A DNA stretch of 64,000 nt from Devosia sp. (GCF_028290625.1 NZ_JAQGJM010000044.1:32681-96680), one strand, 5' to 3'. Shown: positions 35,706 through 45,010, counted from the stretch's first letter. Program-made: numbers and translations. The notes: generated from the letters alone by a model not told the origin.

Positions 35706-37633
35706 CGCTCGTCCGTAAGGTCAGCCCCTATCCCGACGAAAGCCTGCCGGGCCTGATTGCCCGTGCCGCGGGCACGAACGTCTACCGCAGGGCATTCGAC
35801 GTCTTGATGCAGGCGGGCATCGGGGAGCTGCGTCCCGAGTACATCGCCAGCCGCGACGCCGGTATCGCGGAGCGGCTGGCCGATGTCCTGGGCACCACCG
35901 CCGAACTACTCGAACCCCTGTTCCACGGCACCGCGAGCGCGGACGCCGATATAGAGTTCTTCGGCGCGAGGCTCAGGGTTATCCACCGGGAATCCAAGAT
36001 CCGCAGGGTCTCGCCGCGTGCGTTGGCCAAGGCGCCATACATTCGGGCTGTCTGGCACCTCCGCCCACTTGGCTTCGATCCGTCAACCCGCGAGCGCCTA
36101 CTATCCGCATGCCCGGTGTGCGGCACCCCGCTCGGGTTCACGCATACCCGCGGCGTGGCCTTTTGCGACAGTTGCGAGGGAACGGACGACATCGGGCTGC
36201 CGATACCGACCGTCGACCTGCGCGATTTCCCGCAGCCTCTCGTCGAGGTCACGGACATGGCGGCGCTGGATTTCGTGACCGGTCTGGTCGACCCTTCTCC
36301 CGATGTCCGTGACCGGTTCGCGCCGATGCTTCATGACGACATCGCCAGCGTCGCTCGAGGCGACCTGTTCGAGATGGTATTAGCGATCGCCTCCGCGCTC
36401 GAGAAGAATGCCGACCCCGCGTACGTGCCCGCGTCGGAGAAGGCTCACCGGGCCGGAACCCGCGAGGTCGATCCGGATCACCTGGCGGCGGCCGGCAGGG
36501 CATTATTGAACTGGCCAGACGGCTTCGTCGAACTTGCAATGGCCAGCCGGGCGGGGGCAGCCAGCCGCCCCCTGCAATGGGGTGTCCTCAAGGAAATAGG
36601 TGCGATCGGAAACCTCACCCGCGACCCGCATGTTCCTTCCGAAGTCATAACCGCGTTCGATGCCGGCATCCGGGAATATTTCGCCAAATCCAAGCCCATC
36701 GACGGCATCATCCGCCGATCCGATGTCAGGACGGACAGCGACCTCATCGGTGCCAAGCGGCTGCGGGAACTCGCGCAAGTCGGCTTCCCGATCATCACCA
36801 AGCTGGCGGATCACCCTGATGTCCGCACCATCAGGCAGGACAGCGACGAACGCGCTCCGATCCTGTTTTCGATCAAGCAGATGGATTACGTGCTGGGTGA
36901 CTACAAGGACCTCGAGACCGAGGGCGTCGTGGGAACCCGCCTGGGTATCCCGCCGGACGGCTTACGTGACCTCGAGCGCGCCGGCTACCTTCGGCGGGTC
37001 AAGGGCGTGCCGAGCGAGATCGCGGCGCCCGACATCTACTACTCGAGGCAGCAAACCGACGATATCTGCGACATCACCAAGGGCGGCCTCGCCTTGCGCC
37101 CCAAGCCCGCCGGGTTCATTCCCTTGAGCGAAGCCATGCTGATGTTCCCCGCTGGCCGCCGGCCATGGCTCGCAGTGCTCGAAGAAATCTGGGAAGGCCG
37201 GATCGAAGCCGTGTTCCACAGGCGGGTGTCCAAGTCGCTATTGGCCGCGATCTCCGTCAGGGACATGGAAAGCCGGCGCGGGAACGTGCTCCGGCGAATG
37301 AGCAACCAAGATCCACATGACGTAGGCTCCGTCACGACGGCATCGGCCAACCTGATGCTCGGGAACTACGACTATCCCTCGTTCACGGCGTTGCTCAAGG
37401 CCGAGCTCCTGTCGTTGGATGACGGTGGCAGGGTCCCGTATGCACAGGTCATCGAGCTCGCCGGCAGGTTCATCTTCGCCAACGAGGCAGGCGTGCGGTC
37501 CGGGCGCGGCACCGGCCAGGTTCGGGATTGGTTGGCAACTCATGTCGTGGCGCCCGAATACGACCTGGGGGTCAAGAACGGACTGCTGTTTGATCGCGCG
37601 AATGTGGAGCCGTTGCTGGATATGAATGGGTAA
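35702..37633 (+). CDS. tniQ: TniQ/TnsD-family target-site selector
   Basis: The 643-residue protein starts with the TniQ pattern (VSPYPDESLPGLIARAAGTNVYRR). A zinc-finger pair follows: Cys137/Cys140 in SACPVCG and Cys155/Cys158 in FCDSCEG. The long C-terminal part (~480 residues), with repeated helix-turn-helix-like segments such as DGLRDLERAGYLRRV, is the size of a TnsD-type DNA-binding region, not a short CRISPR-type TniQ. It probably recognises a fixed attachment site, and the tRNA-Arg gene beside the left end is the natural candidate. That last step is inference. Last gene of the tns operon; convergent with the patatin gene, 16 bp apart. Confidence 0.9.
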   Translation: MTLVRKVSPYPDESLPGLIARAAGTNVYRRAFDVLMQAGIGELRPEYIASRDAGIAERLADVLGTTAELLEPLFHGTASADADIEFFGARLRVIHRESKIRRVSPRALAKAPYIRAVWHLRPLGFDPSTRERLLSACPVCGTPLGFTHTRGVAFCDSCEGTDDIGLPIPTVDLRDFPQPLVEVTDMAALDFVTGLVDPSPDVRDRFAPMLHDDIASVARGDLFEMVLAIASALEKNADPAYVPASEKAHRAGTREVDPDHLAAAGRALLNWPDGFVELAMASRAGAASRPLQWGVLKEIGAIGNLTRDPHVPSEVITAFDAGIREYFAKSKPIDGIIRRSDVRTDSDLIGAKRLRELAQVGFPIITKLADHPDVRTIRQDSDERAPILFSIKQMDYVLGDYKDLETEGVVGTRLGIPPDGLRDLERAGYLRRVKGVPSEIAAPDIYYSRQQTDDICDITKGGLALRPKPAGFIPLSEAMLMFPAGRRPWLAVLEEIWEGRIEAVFHRRVSKSLLAAISVRDMESRRGNVLRRMSNQDPHDVGSVTTASANLMLGNYDYPSFTALLKAELLSLDDGGRVPYAQVIELAGRFIFANEAGVRSGRGTGQVRDWLATHVVAPEYDLGVKNGLLFDRANVEPLLDMNG

Positions 37634-37649
37634 ACCGGGCACTACGTGT

Positions 37650-38837
37650 TTAAGCAGCGTCCCACATAAAGCTTTGGTCAAATTCGCTACCAGCATGAGC
37701 TGCGAGTGATGCATCTGACACCTCAAAGCCATGTCGGACTATTCTCTCGAACTCCAAGGGGGAAAGCCGGTTCAGCGCGGTGGGATGCGCGACGGCAACG
37801 GAAGCTTCCTGGTCAGTCTGAAACCTATGATATTCATCGTGTTGCCGGACACGCCCTGACTTGAGGTCGATATCGCGTACGGAGTTGCCCATCCGCACTA
37901 TTAGGCCACGCACCTCACCTCTTGAGAATTCGCGCATCAGCATGCGCGACCTGAGACTTCTCACCTGGTCGCCCATCAAGTCGAACAACCTCGGGGTAAC
38001 GAGATTGCCCCGCAGGAGATTGGCCAGAAACCCTCGTGCCGGGGGGCCTAGTACGCCTGAGGCGTCACTACAGATCAGGAAGTCCCAGTCCGGCGATTGA
38101 CGTCCGACCTTGACTAGCACTTCCAGACCAAGATTGTCGTAAGCACCCCCGTCCCAGATAGGCAAGGTCGTCAGCGTCTGGGTCACCGATTGAACAGGCT
38201 TCCCGGTCGCAGGATCCGTCTGATACCAGCCCCCGGCAGGCACCGGGAGATGTAGGGCACCGATGGCATAGGGAACTGCGGCAGACGCTGCGGCTGCGTC
38301 AGCAATAAGCACGTCAGGCGAATAGTGCCGGCCAAACTTCCAGTCGCCCATTTCGCCCTTACTAAAGCGCCAGTTCTTGCCACTTCGTATCGACGCTGCA
38401 TTGATCCACCACTTGGGCGTAGCAGGCAGATCCGCGAGCTTGCCGGTTATGCCCCACACGGTTCGCAGCCTATCTGCCAAAATGTGCGCGCGACGATTTA
38501 TCAGCCTCGCATTGTACCGGATCAATGAGCGGGGCGACACTAATGCTGCGATGCTAAACAAGTCGGTCTTGGTAAACTTGGTCCGAAGTGCGGGGTACAC
38601 AGTCTGCTCATACTCGACAGAGCTCGGCCACCGGTTACCGTTCTCAGAAAAAACTGCAGCGATTGCCAAGCTGCCACCCGAAACCGTAGAAACAGCGGAG
38701 ACATTCTCCAACAGACCTTGGCGGGCCAGTCGAAGCAGCAGCCCAAGGTGAAAGCATGCAGCACGCGTGCCACCCCCGGAAAGGGCTAGCCCAAGACGGA
38801 GGGTCTCTGCGCCTTCCATAACGCGGATCTCATCCAT
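37650..38837 (-). CDS. Patatin-like phospholipase
   Basis: This 395-residue protein is a patatin-fold lipid acyl hydrolase. The oxyanion-hole motif is LALSGGGTRAACF near the N-terminus, the nucleophile elbow is STVSGGSLA, and the catalytic Asp lies in WDGGAYDNLG. Defence systems use such enzymes to attack the host membrane when phage infection is sensed. Here it is the last gene of an operon with an E2-E1-JAB fusion and a metallo-beta-lactamase. Its start overlaps the fusion gene by 8 bp. It is the most likely effector. No cyclic-nucleotide synthase gene is nearby, unlike CapV-type CBASS. Confidence 0.88.
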   Translation of the reverse strand: MDEIRVMEGAETLRLGLALSGGGTRAACFHLGLLLRLARQGLLENVSAVSTVSGGSLAIAAVFSENGNRWPSSVEYEQTVYPALRTKFTKTDLFSIAALVSPRSLIRYNARLINRRAHILADRLRTVWGITGKLADLPATPKWWINAASIRSGKNWRFSKGEMGDWKFGRHYSPDVLIADAAAASAAVPYAIGALHLPVPAGGWYQTDPATGKPVQSVTQTLTTLPIWDGGAYDNLGLEVLVKVGRQSPDWDFLICSDASGVLGPPARGFLANLLRGNLVTPRLFDLMGDQVRSLRSRMLMREFSRGEVRGLIVRMGNSVRDIDLKSGRVRQHDEYHRFQTDQEASVAVAHPTALNRLSPLEFERIVRHGFEVSDASLAAHAGSEFDQSFMWDAA

Positions 38838-41049
38838 TCTCGATTGTTCCGATCAGATGCCGGGCGTCGTTCTCGCCGACGATGAACATCACGCCCGGCA
38901 TGCCGTCAGCTGCCATCGTCGTGCTTAGCCAAGCCAACTGCTGCATGTCGATCCCGCTGGGCTGGCTTGAACTGCCTCTAGGGTGGGAATGCCATTCGCC
39001 CACATATCTCACCTGAGATGCGGAACGTTCAACGGCTTTCTCGACCACTTGGCGCAGTCCCACAGTCCCGCGTATGAATTCGGTCGGTGCTTCCTTACTA
39101 TCGTTAGGAGCCGGCAGCGCCGCCACCAAGTCGATCCTCTTGGCCGCAGCGTCCACGATACCAAGCAGCGCTCCTCCGGTTTCATTGGGCAACCTCGATG
39201 ACCTTATGTCGACCAATTCCCTAGATAGTGACCCTGGCATACGGACGGTCCAATCGAGAGCATGATCGATGGTACCATCCACAGCGGACGTGATCGTCGT
39301 GACGCTTCCTTCAGCATCCAAAGTCCAAATTTTGACTGTGGCATGCGGGTCTGCTAGGGCGGAACTCAGACCACCGGCCACCAGACCGGAAAGAACCTGT
39401 ACTCGCGATGCGGGAATACGGCTTGTGAGCATCCTACAGGCCCCTGTGTAGCGGATCGTCTTGCCGTCGACCAAATGTTCGGCAAGGGCTGGCTCAGTTT
39501 GAATTGTCCGATGGTAGATCGCTTCCAGGAACCTCAGATCGAACCTGCGCTCGCTGTCCTCGACCAACATCACAGCAGCGGTCCCGGTCGGGTTGAAGAA
39601 TATCGATGACCGCCTCGCTGGGCTTTGAAGATCGCTAAGACGTCTGGCGACTGCAACTGATGCCGACGCGTCAATAATGACATTCGCCGAGTTGATCTCG
39701 ACAGTAGCTGCCTCCGACATTTTGCTCAGAAAGTTTTCGTCGCAACCATTAACGATCATGTCGGGCCGGATCGACTTCAGCCGTCTCCCTAGAGCATCGA
39801 CCTTCGGACTGCTGACTTGCGCCGACGTCAGCGTGTGGCGAGCGAGGTTATGAGGAAGCAATGTATCGTCGTCGAGCACGGTCCACTCATCGAACGCGCC
39901 TTCTCTGACCAATGATTCAGCAACAGATGACCCTATGGCCCCGGCGCCAATAACTAAGACCTTGCCCGTCAGTGCGGTGGCGCGCCCGGATACAAGTCTC
40001 GCTAATATCGTATCGAACGCTGAGTGGACCAAGCAACCTACGACCTCGCAATCCGCGAGCTTGACCTCGCCGTGGACAAAACGTGGGTGGTACCCCGTTG
40101 CTTCATCTTCTCCCTTGATAAAGGTGCCAAGACAAACACCTATGTCACCAATCATCTGTTCTGCCGGTATAAAGCCGACCACGTCGACTCCCTCGACCTT
40201 GCCTGTGACAGGATTGATGAGCGGCATGCGCAGCAAAACGCAAGGGCGTGAACGGAAGATCGCATCGCGACGCTGGTCGTCGCTATACCAACCGTTGATC
40301 CTTTTCTTCAGATCTTCCACCAGGTCCACGCCACGTGGAAGAAGCTCTGCAGCAAGGTCCGCAAGCGTTCTAGGGGACTGTCTCATCCGCGACATCGTTT
40401 CAGCCGCAAGATCGTAGGCAAGGACAGTTATCGCTAGCCCTTGACGCTTTCCATCCGGAGGAAGCAGCGTCAATATCTTTTCTCTACCGGCGTGCGCCGG
40501 ATATCCACTCAGCTCAACGGGCTCATCCGCAGTGCCGGACCATGCGGAACGCGGCATTATCAACTCATAGCCTGACTGGAGTGAAAAGAACGGCTCAAGC
40601 GGCTGTGCGGCGTCGTGTAGTTCGCCGCGGGACGCCTTACGAAACCATTGAAGCGTCCGGTACCCGAGTTCCGCCGCTGTATAGGTGGTCTTCGCTTCTG
40701 CCCAAGGCCTGTCGTCCACGCAAATGCCAAACGGCATTCCCATGGGCATTCTAGACTGGTGCGGCGTATCCGGAAAATCATCACGGAGAGCCAGCACCAA
40801 CGGCGGGAAATCTTCGTGGAAAAAGAGGATCGCGATCGTCTCTTCCCGTTTGATATCCGTTACGGGGCGCTGTGGACGCTCCGTTTGAATGACGCCAACA
40901 ATCAGTTCGAATCCGTTTGAACTTCGGGCTTCCAAAAGCTGATAGACCCCGCCCGCGCTGTCATTCACGTAGTCCACGAAGCTAGCGGCCAGCGAATGCG
41001 TCAGTGACCCGAGATCAACAATGGCATGGGCGTCGATCCACGGGTGCAT
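38830..41049 (-). CDS. E2-E1-JAB triple-domain ubiquitin-like conjugation protein
   Basis: The protein has 739 residues. The N-terminal domain (about 1-160) matches prokaryotic E2-like proteins, with the candidate Cys110 in MPFGICVDD after DTPHQSRMP. The middle ThiF/E1 adenylation domain (about 360-560) has GKVLVIGAGAIGSSV and the VLDDDTLLPHNLARHTL block. The C-terminal JAB/MPN metalloprotease (about 605-739) has Glu623 in ETGGALLG and the full motif HSHP-x7-S-x2-D (His687, His689, Ser698, Asp701). One chain thus holds activation, conjugation and deconjugation activities. The middle operon gene: 2 bp after the lactamase-fold gene and overlapping the patatin gene. Confidence 0.9.
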   Translation of the reverse strand: MHPWIDAHAIVDLGSLTHSLAASFVDYVNDSAGGVYQLLEARSSNGFELIVGVIQTERPQRPVTDIKREETIAILFFHEDFPPLVLALRDDFPDTPHQSRMPMGMPFGICVDDRPWAEAKTTYTAAELGYRTLQWFRKASRGELHDAAQPLEPFFSLQSGYELIMPRSAWSGTADEPVELSGYPAHAGREKILTLLPPDGKRQGLAITVLAYDLAAETMSRMRQSPRTLADLAAELLPRGVDLVEDLKKRINGWYSDDQRRDAIFRSRPCVLLRMPLINPVTGKVEGVDVVGFIPAEQMIGDIGVCLGTFIKGEDEATGYHPRFVHGEVKLADCEVVGCLVHSAFDTILARLVSGRATALTGKVLVIGAGAIGSSVAESLVREGAFDEWTVLDDDTLLPHNLARHTLTSAQVSSPKVDALGRRLKSIRPDMIVNGCDENFLSKMSEAATVEINSANVIIDASASVAVARRLSDLQSPARRSSIFFNPTGTAAVMLVEDSERRFDLRFLEAIYHRTIQTEPALAEHLVDGKTIRYTGACRMLTSRIPASRVQVLSGLVAGGLSSALADPHATVKIWTLDAEGSVTTITSAVDGTIDHALDWTVRMPGSLSRELVDIRSSRLPNETGGALLGIVDAAAKRIDLVAALPAPNDSKEAPTEFIRGTVGLRQVVEKAVERSASQVRYVGEWHSHPRGSSSQPSGIDMQQLAWLSTTMAADGMPGVMFIVGENDARHLIGTIENG

Positions 41050-41051
41050 TT

Positions 41052-42179
41052 TTAGCCGCCCCTCACCGGAGTAGATATTGCCTGGTTTGTGGACCCAGAA
41101 CTGATGAAGCTGATGGATGCACCATACGGGGTGATATCGACGCGAAATGGCTTCGGGCGGATGTGATCGGGGGTCTCCATGGTTACCTTGAACTCACCCC
41201 CCCGCTCCCGGACGATACGCTTGTGGTGGTTCGCAGCTTGCCTATGCGGAGGCTGTACGTCATCGTCCTCTGCAGATCCTAGCCGAGGAATAGGCTTGCT
41301 CGGCGACACGATGATGCAGCCATCGCGCGACTGATCCTCAAAAAGCCACTTGGTTTCCTCGACGGATTCGGTTTCGTCCTCGCCGATTTCGGGACCGATG
41401 GACTTGTATGAGCAGTGGTGGAAAAGCTTTAGCACGTCCCATTCGAGACGATGCTCGTTCCCATGCTTCTTCGACGTCTTGACGATCTCACAGAGAGTTC
41501 CGTACTCGACGTCCGACCCAAGCAGCGCCTTGGTCTCTACGCCGTCTTCGTTAAACGTGACATGGAGGACCACAGAGTCCTTGTTGCGATCTTCCAGGCC
41601 GCGCTCGTCCGTGCGCCAAGCGAAAGGACAATGGACAAAGAACTCAGCCTTTGCCGACCCTTGCGTGCTGAAACCAGGAACGAGGGTGCCAGCATCCACG
41701 ATGCAGTGCTTGCGGCTTTCCAAGGTCAAACCGTTGGCAGCCAAGAAGCTTACAAGCAGCTCGGGCCGGGAGAACACCTTGATACCGCTGCCCTGTAGCA
41801 GACGATATCGGGCCTCCCTGCGGATAGCCGCCGCGTTACCCGTCAGGTTCGTCTCCGTGATCGCCCCGGCGGGGACCCAGAGCTCATCGATCTTAGGACG
41901 GCCCTTACCCTGATACAGTTGCGAATGCTGCAGCCAAAAGAAGTCGCTCGCACCGCAGATATGATCATTGTCCAGATGGGTGAAACAGACGACCGCAAAA
42001 TCTAGCTTTCCGGCCTCGCTCATCTCCTTCCTCAACGCTGCCGGCAGATCGCAACGTCCGTCGAACTGGTCACTCGGATCCCGCATGTCTGCATAGTCCA
42101 GCAGCACCAACTGGTTGTCCGCGAGTCTGATAAGCGTGGTATCGGCGTTGCCGAGAGGAAAGAAGGTAAGCCTGGTCAT
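41052..42179 (-). CDS. Metallo-beta-lactamase-fold hydrolase
   Basis: This 375-residue protein has the MBL metal motif FTHLDNDHICG (His68, Asp70, Asp72, His73) and a later His/Asp region (KLFHHCSYKSIGPE). The N-terminus MTRLTFFPLGNADTTLI resembles the ComEC/Rec2-related group of MBL proteins often linked to nucleases or signalling. The substrate is unknown. First gene of the operon with the E2-E1-JAB fusion and patatin, read from the divergent promoter shared with the XRE regulator. An AGGA sits about 10 bases before the ATG. Confidence 0.85.
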   Translation of the reverse strand: MTRLTFFPLGNADTTLIRLADNQLVLLDYADMRDPSDQFDGRCDLPAALRKEMSEAGKLDFAVVCFTHLDNDHICGASDFFWLQHSQLYQGKGRPKIDELWVPAGAITETNLTGNAAAIRREARYRLLQGSGIKVFSRPELLVSFLAANGLTLESRKHCIVDAGTLVPGFSTQGSAKAEFFVHCPFAWRTDERGLEDRNKDSVVLHVTFNEDGVETKALLGSDVEYGTLCEIVKTSKKHGNEHRLEWDVLKLFHHCSYKSIGPEIGEDETESVEETKWLFEDQSRDGCIIVSPSKPIPRLGSAEDDDVQPPHRQAANHHKRIVRERGGEFKVTMETPDHIRPKPFRVDITPYGASISFISSGSTNQAISTPVRGG

Positions 42180-42216
42180 CGATAAATTCCTACATGTTGA
42201 AGTAGCGGTCCATTAA

Positions 42217-42288
42217 GTGCGTCTAGTCCGAACATATGAAGGCGCTTGATGCGCCTGTCAAGGGTGCTATGGTGCGCCTAGAGCGAAC
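42217..42288. promoter_or_regulatory. Repeated candidate operator in the divergent promoter
   Basis: GTGCGTCTAGTCCGAAC (42217-42233) and GTGCGCCTAGAGCGAAC (42272-42288) agree at 14 of 17 positions and lie 55 bp apart. A partial copy ATGCGCCT sits between them. They occupy the 139-bp gap between the MBL gene (leftward) and the XRE gene (rightward). This is the expected place for an XRE repressor to control both. Confidence 0.6.
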
Positions 42289-42318
42289 TTTTTGATTTGC
42301 CACATCCCGGAGACGATA

Positions 42319-42639
42319 ATGACAGCCCCGTTCGGCGAACGCATTCGCGCGCTACGCAAGAAGAAGGGCCTGACCCTCGACCAGCTTGCCGCATTGACCG
42401 AGTCCAGCAAGAGCTACATATGGGAACTCGAAAACAAGAATCCCCCTCGGCCTTCCGCCGAAAAGATAGCGAAGATTGCTGCGGCTTTAGACGTTACTGG
42501 CGATTATCTGATGGGTGCCGATGATGCCGACTTGCAAACGGCTGAGGATAAGGCATTCTTTCGCAAGTACAATCAGATGACGCCAGACGCCAGGGCAAGG
42601 TTACGCAAGCTGGCAAAGGCTCTCGACGAGGATGACTGA
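42319..42639 (+). CDS. XRE-family transcriptional regulator
   Basis: This 106-residue protein has an N-terminal helix-turn-helix of the Cro/CI type (GERIRALRKKKGLTLDQLAA, SKSYIWELEN, IAKIAAALDV). A short C-terminal tail (DARARLRKLAKALDEDD) follows, which is commonly the part cleaved or sensed by ImmA. The ATG at 42319 has GGAGA 5 bp upstream. The TGA overlaps the start of the ImmA gene. Regulator/ImmA pairs relieve repression by proteolysis when damage or infection is sensed. It probably controls the divergent defence operon. Confidence 0.9.
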   Translation: MTAPFGERIRALRKKKGLTLDQLAALTESSKSYIWELENKNPPRPSAEKIAKIAAALDVTGDYLMGADDADLQTAEDKAFFRKYNQMTPDARARLRKLAKALDEDD

Positions 42640-43502
42640 TGGGGCCGGAAGGTTGGGCAATCCTTCTTACTAAAATTTTGGACGCTCGGGACGGCAACGG
42701 ACCCGAGCGTTATCCTGTAGACGTTGTGAAACTGGCCCTGGAGTATTCCGCCCAGCGGTTCCCGGAGACCCCCATTAAACGGGTCGATGCGGATGATCTT
42801 GATGGATTCGAAGGTGCATTGGTTCCAGGAGAGAAACGCCCAACGGCCTGGGGTATACTCTATAACAACAACCAACGACCTGAACGGGCGCGCTTCACCG
42901 TCGCCCATGAACTTGGCCACTACCTTCTTCATCGGGAAGAATACCCCGATGGGTTTTGGTGCGGCGAGGACGTAGTGTCGCGCAGAGAAGGCGAAGGCGT
43001 CGAAAAGGAAGCCGACACTTTTGCTGCATACCTGCTCATGCCGCTGCATGATTTCAGGGCCCGCATTCATCCGGATGCCAAGCCAACAATCGATGACTTG
43101 AGCGACTGTGCTATAAGGTATGGTGTGTCGTTGACGGCAGCGGTCTTGCGTTGGCTCGAGTACACGAACCGCCGCTCGCTTTTCATAGTCTCCAACGACG
43201 ACTATGCGATCTGGGCCAAGGCAAGCGGCCCCGCTTTTCGGTCAGGGCGCTTCATTCGCACGCGAAACACCATGTACGAACTGCCACCAGCATCACTGGT
43301 CCGAACCCGCCCAGACGATCTGGACATGAAGGTCGGCGTCAAGCAGCCTGCCGGCGTTTGGTTCGATGAGCCGGCTGAGGAAATGTGTGTCACCTCAACG
43401 CGACATGAGCTGGACATGACCCTGCTGCACCTGGGAACGGATTCGGCCAGGACCTGGCATCAGGATGCCGACGCCGCGGATGTCTTCGATCGTATGTCGT
43501 GA
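42639..43502 (+). CDS. ImmA/IrrE-family zinc metallopeptidase
   Basis: This 287-residue protein has the zinc motif HELGHYLLH (His90, Glu91, His94). The third ligand is in KEADTFAAYLLMP. This is the COG2856 pattern of ImmA/IrrE proteins, which cleave or inactivate a partner XRE repressor. The ~120-residue C-terminal extension (FRSGRFIRTRNTMYELPPAS) is not recognised and may be a sensor. The start overlaps the XRE stop (TGATG), so the two are coupled. Confidence 0.9.
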   Translation: MGPEGWAILLTKILDARDGNGPERYPVDVVKLALEYSAQRFPETPIKRVDADDLDGFEGALVPGEKRPTAWGILYNNNQRPERARFTVAHELGHYLLHREEYPDGFWCGEDVVSRREGEGVEKEADTFAAYLLMPLHDFRARIHPDAKPTIDDLSDCAIRYGVSLTAAVLRWLEYTNRRSLFIVSNDDYAIWAKASGPAFRSGRFIRTRNTMYELPPASLVRTRPDDLDMKVGVKQPAGVWFDEPAEEMCVTSTRHELDMTLLHLGTDSARTWHQDADAADVFDRMS

Positions 43503-43562
43503 GGTTCGCGCGATGACTTATCACCCTCTACTATTTGTGAGATCGCCGAATTCAACCGACAG

Positions 43563-44126
43563 GTGCAGCCGTTGATAGTGTGGCTATCTGGCCCAACCGG
43601 GGCAGGGAAGAGTTCGTTGGCAGAGGTGTTGGGGAGCCGCGGTTGGGGTGTGGTTTCGGAATTTATCGACCCGGACATTTTCGCCGGGTTTTCCGCTGAT
43701 CCCCATCGGTATTGTGCGGCCCTGCAGGCATCCATAATGCGTTCTCGAGGTTCTCAATGGGCCGCGATGAACGATTTCAGGAATGTGGTTTTCGACCGAA
43801 GTGTCGGAGAGGACTTCCATGTTTTTTGCCAGCTGCACTCGTCGTCTGGCTTGCTGTCCGCTGATGCTATGGATGACCTGCGTGCAATCAGTGAAGATGT
43901 TTCTGCAAACACGCCGGAGCCCGACTTGATACTATACCTCAACCCAGGCGATGCGGTGCTGGAAGGAAGGGTTACATCTGGGCATCCATCCGCGATAACG
44001 GACACTTTAGCATCGCAGATTTCGCTTTATGAGAAATGGATACTTAGTCGACAGGATAGCATCGTCCGAATCGACAATTCCCGATGCAAGATGGATGCAA
44101 TGACCGCGTTTTTGGAGTGCATGTAA
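43563..44126 (+). CDS. Small P-loop kinase-like protein
   Basis: The protein has 187 residues from a GTG start. A clear Walker A (LSGPTGAGKSSLAEVL, residues 8-23) begins a fold resembling deoxynucleoside or small-molecule kinases. NVVFDRSVGEDFHVF matches the DR(S/Y)-type block of deoxynucleoside kinases, and PDLILYLN is the equivalent of the lid-proximal strand. The substrate is unknown. It is followed by a membrane-protein gene whose ATG overlaps its stop by one base. The gene is lower in G+C than the tns block, suggesting separate acquisition. Confidence 0.7.
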   Translation: MQPLIVWLSGPTGAGKSSLAEVLGSRGWGVVSEFIDPDIFAGFSADPHRYCAALQASIMRSRGSQWAAMNDFRNVVFDRSVGEDFHVFCQLHSSSGLLSADAMDDLRAISEDVSANTPEPDLILYLNPGDAVLEGRVTSGHPSAITDTLASQISLYEKWILSRQDSIVRIDNSRCKMDAMTAFLECM

Positions 44127-44980
44127 TGCTGAGTATCTGGCAGCGCCGGTCAGTTTTTGCCCTGTTTATGGTTGCAACCGCAGCACTTTTTGGGCTCGAG
44201 GGCTATCTCATCTGGTCGATGATTAATGGCTTCTCCCAAGGGGCCGCCGTTTCAACGGTGATCAATACGGGAGTGCTTGCCGGTTGCGGACTTATCTTCA
44301 AGAAGATGGTAGAGCAAAATTTCCTTAATCGGGAAGTCCTTCCGATCGATAGACTGCACCGAATGACAACGGAACGCAGCGCGATTGTCGATCAATCACT
44401 GAAGGGGCAATCCCACTTCGAAATTACGAAGTCATTGATAACCAATACCTTGCAGTTTGCCGAACAGACATTGTCTGGCTGGGTACCTGGCACACATCTT
44501 GAGTTCTGCGTGTTTATCGACGCGGAGCAGCCTTTGCTCTTCAGCTACTACGATTCCCAGCATGACACAGTGGCAAGGAGCATGGCATCCCGCAAAACCA
44601 ACCCGAAATTCTATGTGGAGAAAGGCTATGAGGTGACGAAATTGCTCCGCGCACCCTCCTCTCATCCAACTATCATCCCCGACACTCACGCAGGTCAGTC
44701 TTCATACCAGTTCACTACCGATGAACAGCGCCGGCAGATAAGATCCACACTGCTTCTTTCACTGGATTTGGAAGCCCCTATAGCCATGGTAGTTTCCAGT
44801 AATGAGAAAAATGCATTCGATCGCGACAACAAGGAACTCATGTCGTTCTTGAGGTACGTGGGCTCGATGATCCGTTGCGACCTGATGCACGGAAATTTTG
44901 TGGCGGAGGTCAGGCAGCATAACCCAGGGATTTTTCTAGAGGCGGGCGGTCCAGTAGTAGATGCTTTGCCAGCGACTTGA
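44126..44980 (+). CDS. Two-helix membrane protein with a cytoplasmic GAF-like region
   Basis: This 284-residue protein has two predicted transmembrane helices near the N-terminus (FALFMVATAALFGLEGYLIW, then STVINTGVLAGCGLIF). A soluble domain of ~200 residues with alternating strands (EFCVFIDAEQPLLFSYY, STLLLSLDLEAPIAMVV) follows, and a helix around NKELMSFLRYVGSMI. The layout resembles GAF-type sensors, but no family motif proves this. Coupled to the kinase-like gene by overlapping stop and start. It could be the sensor or membrane effector of a small defence cluster. Confidence 0.6.
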   Translation: MLSIWQRRSVFALFMVATAALFGLEGYLIWSMINGFSQGAAVSTVINTGVLAGCGLIFKKMVEQNFLNREVLPIDRLHRMTTERSAIVDQSLKGQSHFEITKSLITNTLQFAEQTLSGWVPGTHLEFCVFIDAEQPLLFSYYDSQHDTVARSMASRKTNPKFYVEKGYEVTKLLRAPSSHPTIIPDTHAGQSSYQFTTDEQRRQIRSTLLLSLDLEAPIAMVVSSNEKNAFDRDNKELMSFLRYVGSMIRCDLMHGNFVAEVRQHNPGIFLEAGGPVVDALPAT

Positions 44981-45010
44981 GGGCGTTGATTGGTTTGAGG
45001 GGATGTTCAG

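Noticed and set aside
37650..42179. Standard CBASS
   Set aside because: E1/E2, JAB and patatin parts occur, but no CD-NTase-type cyclase gene is within or next to the operon.
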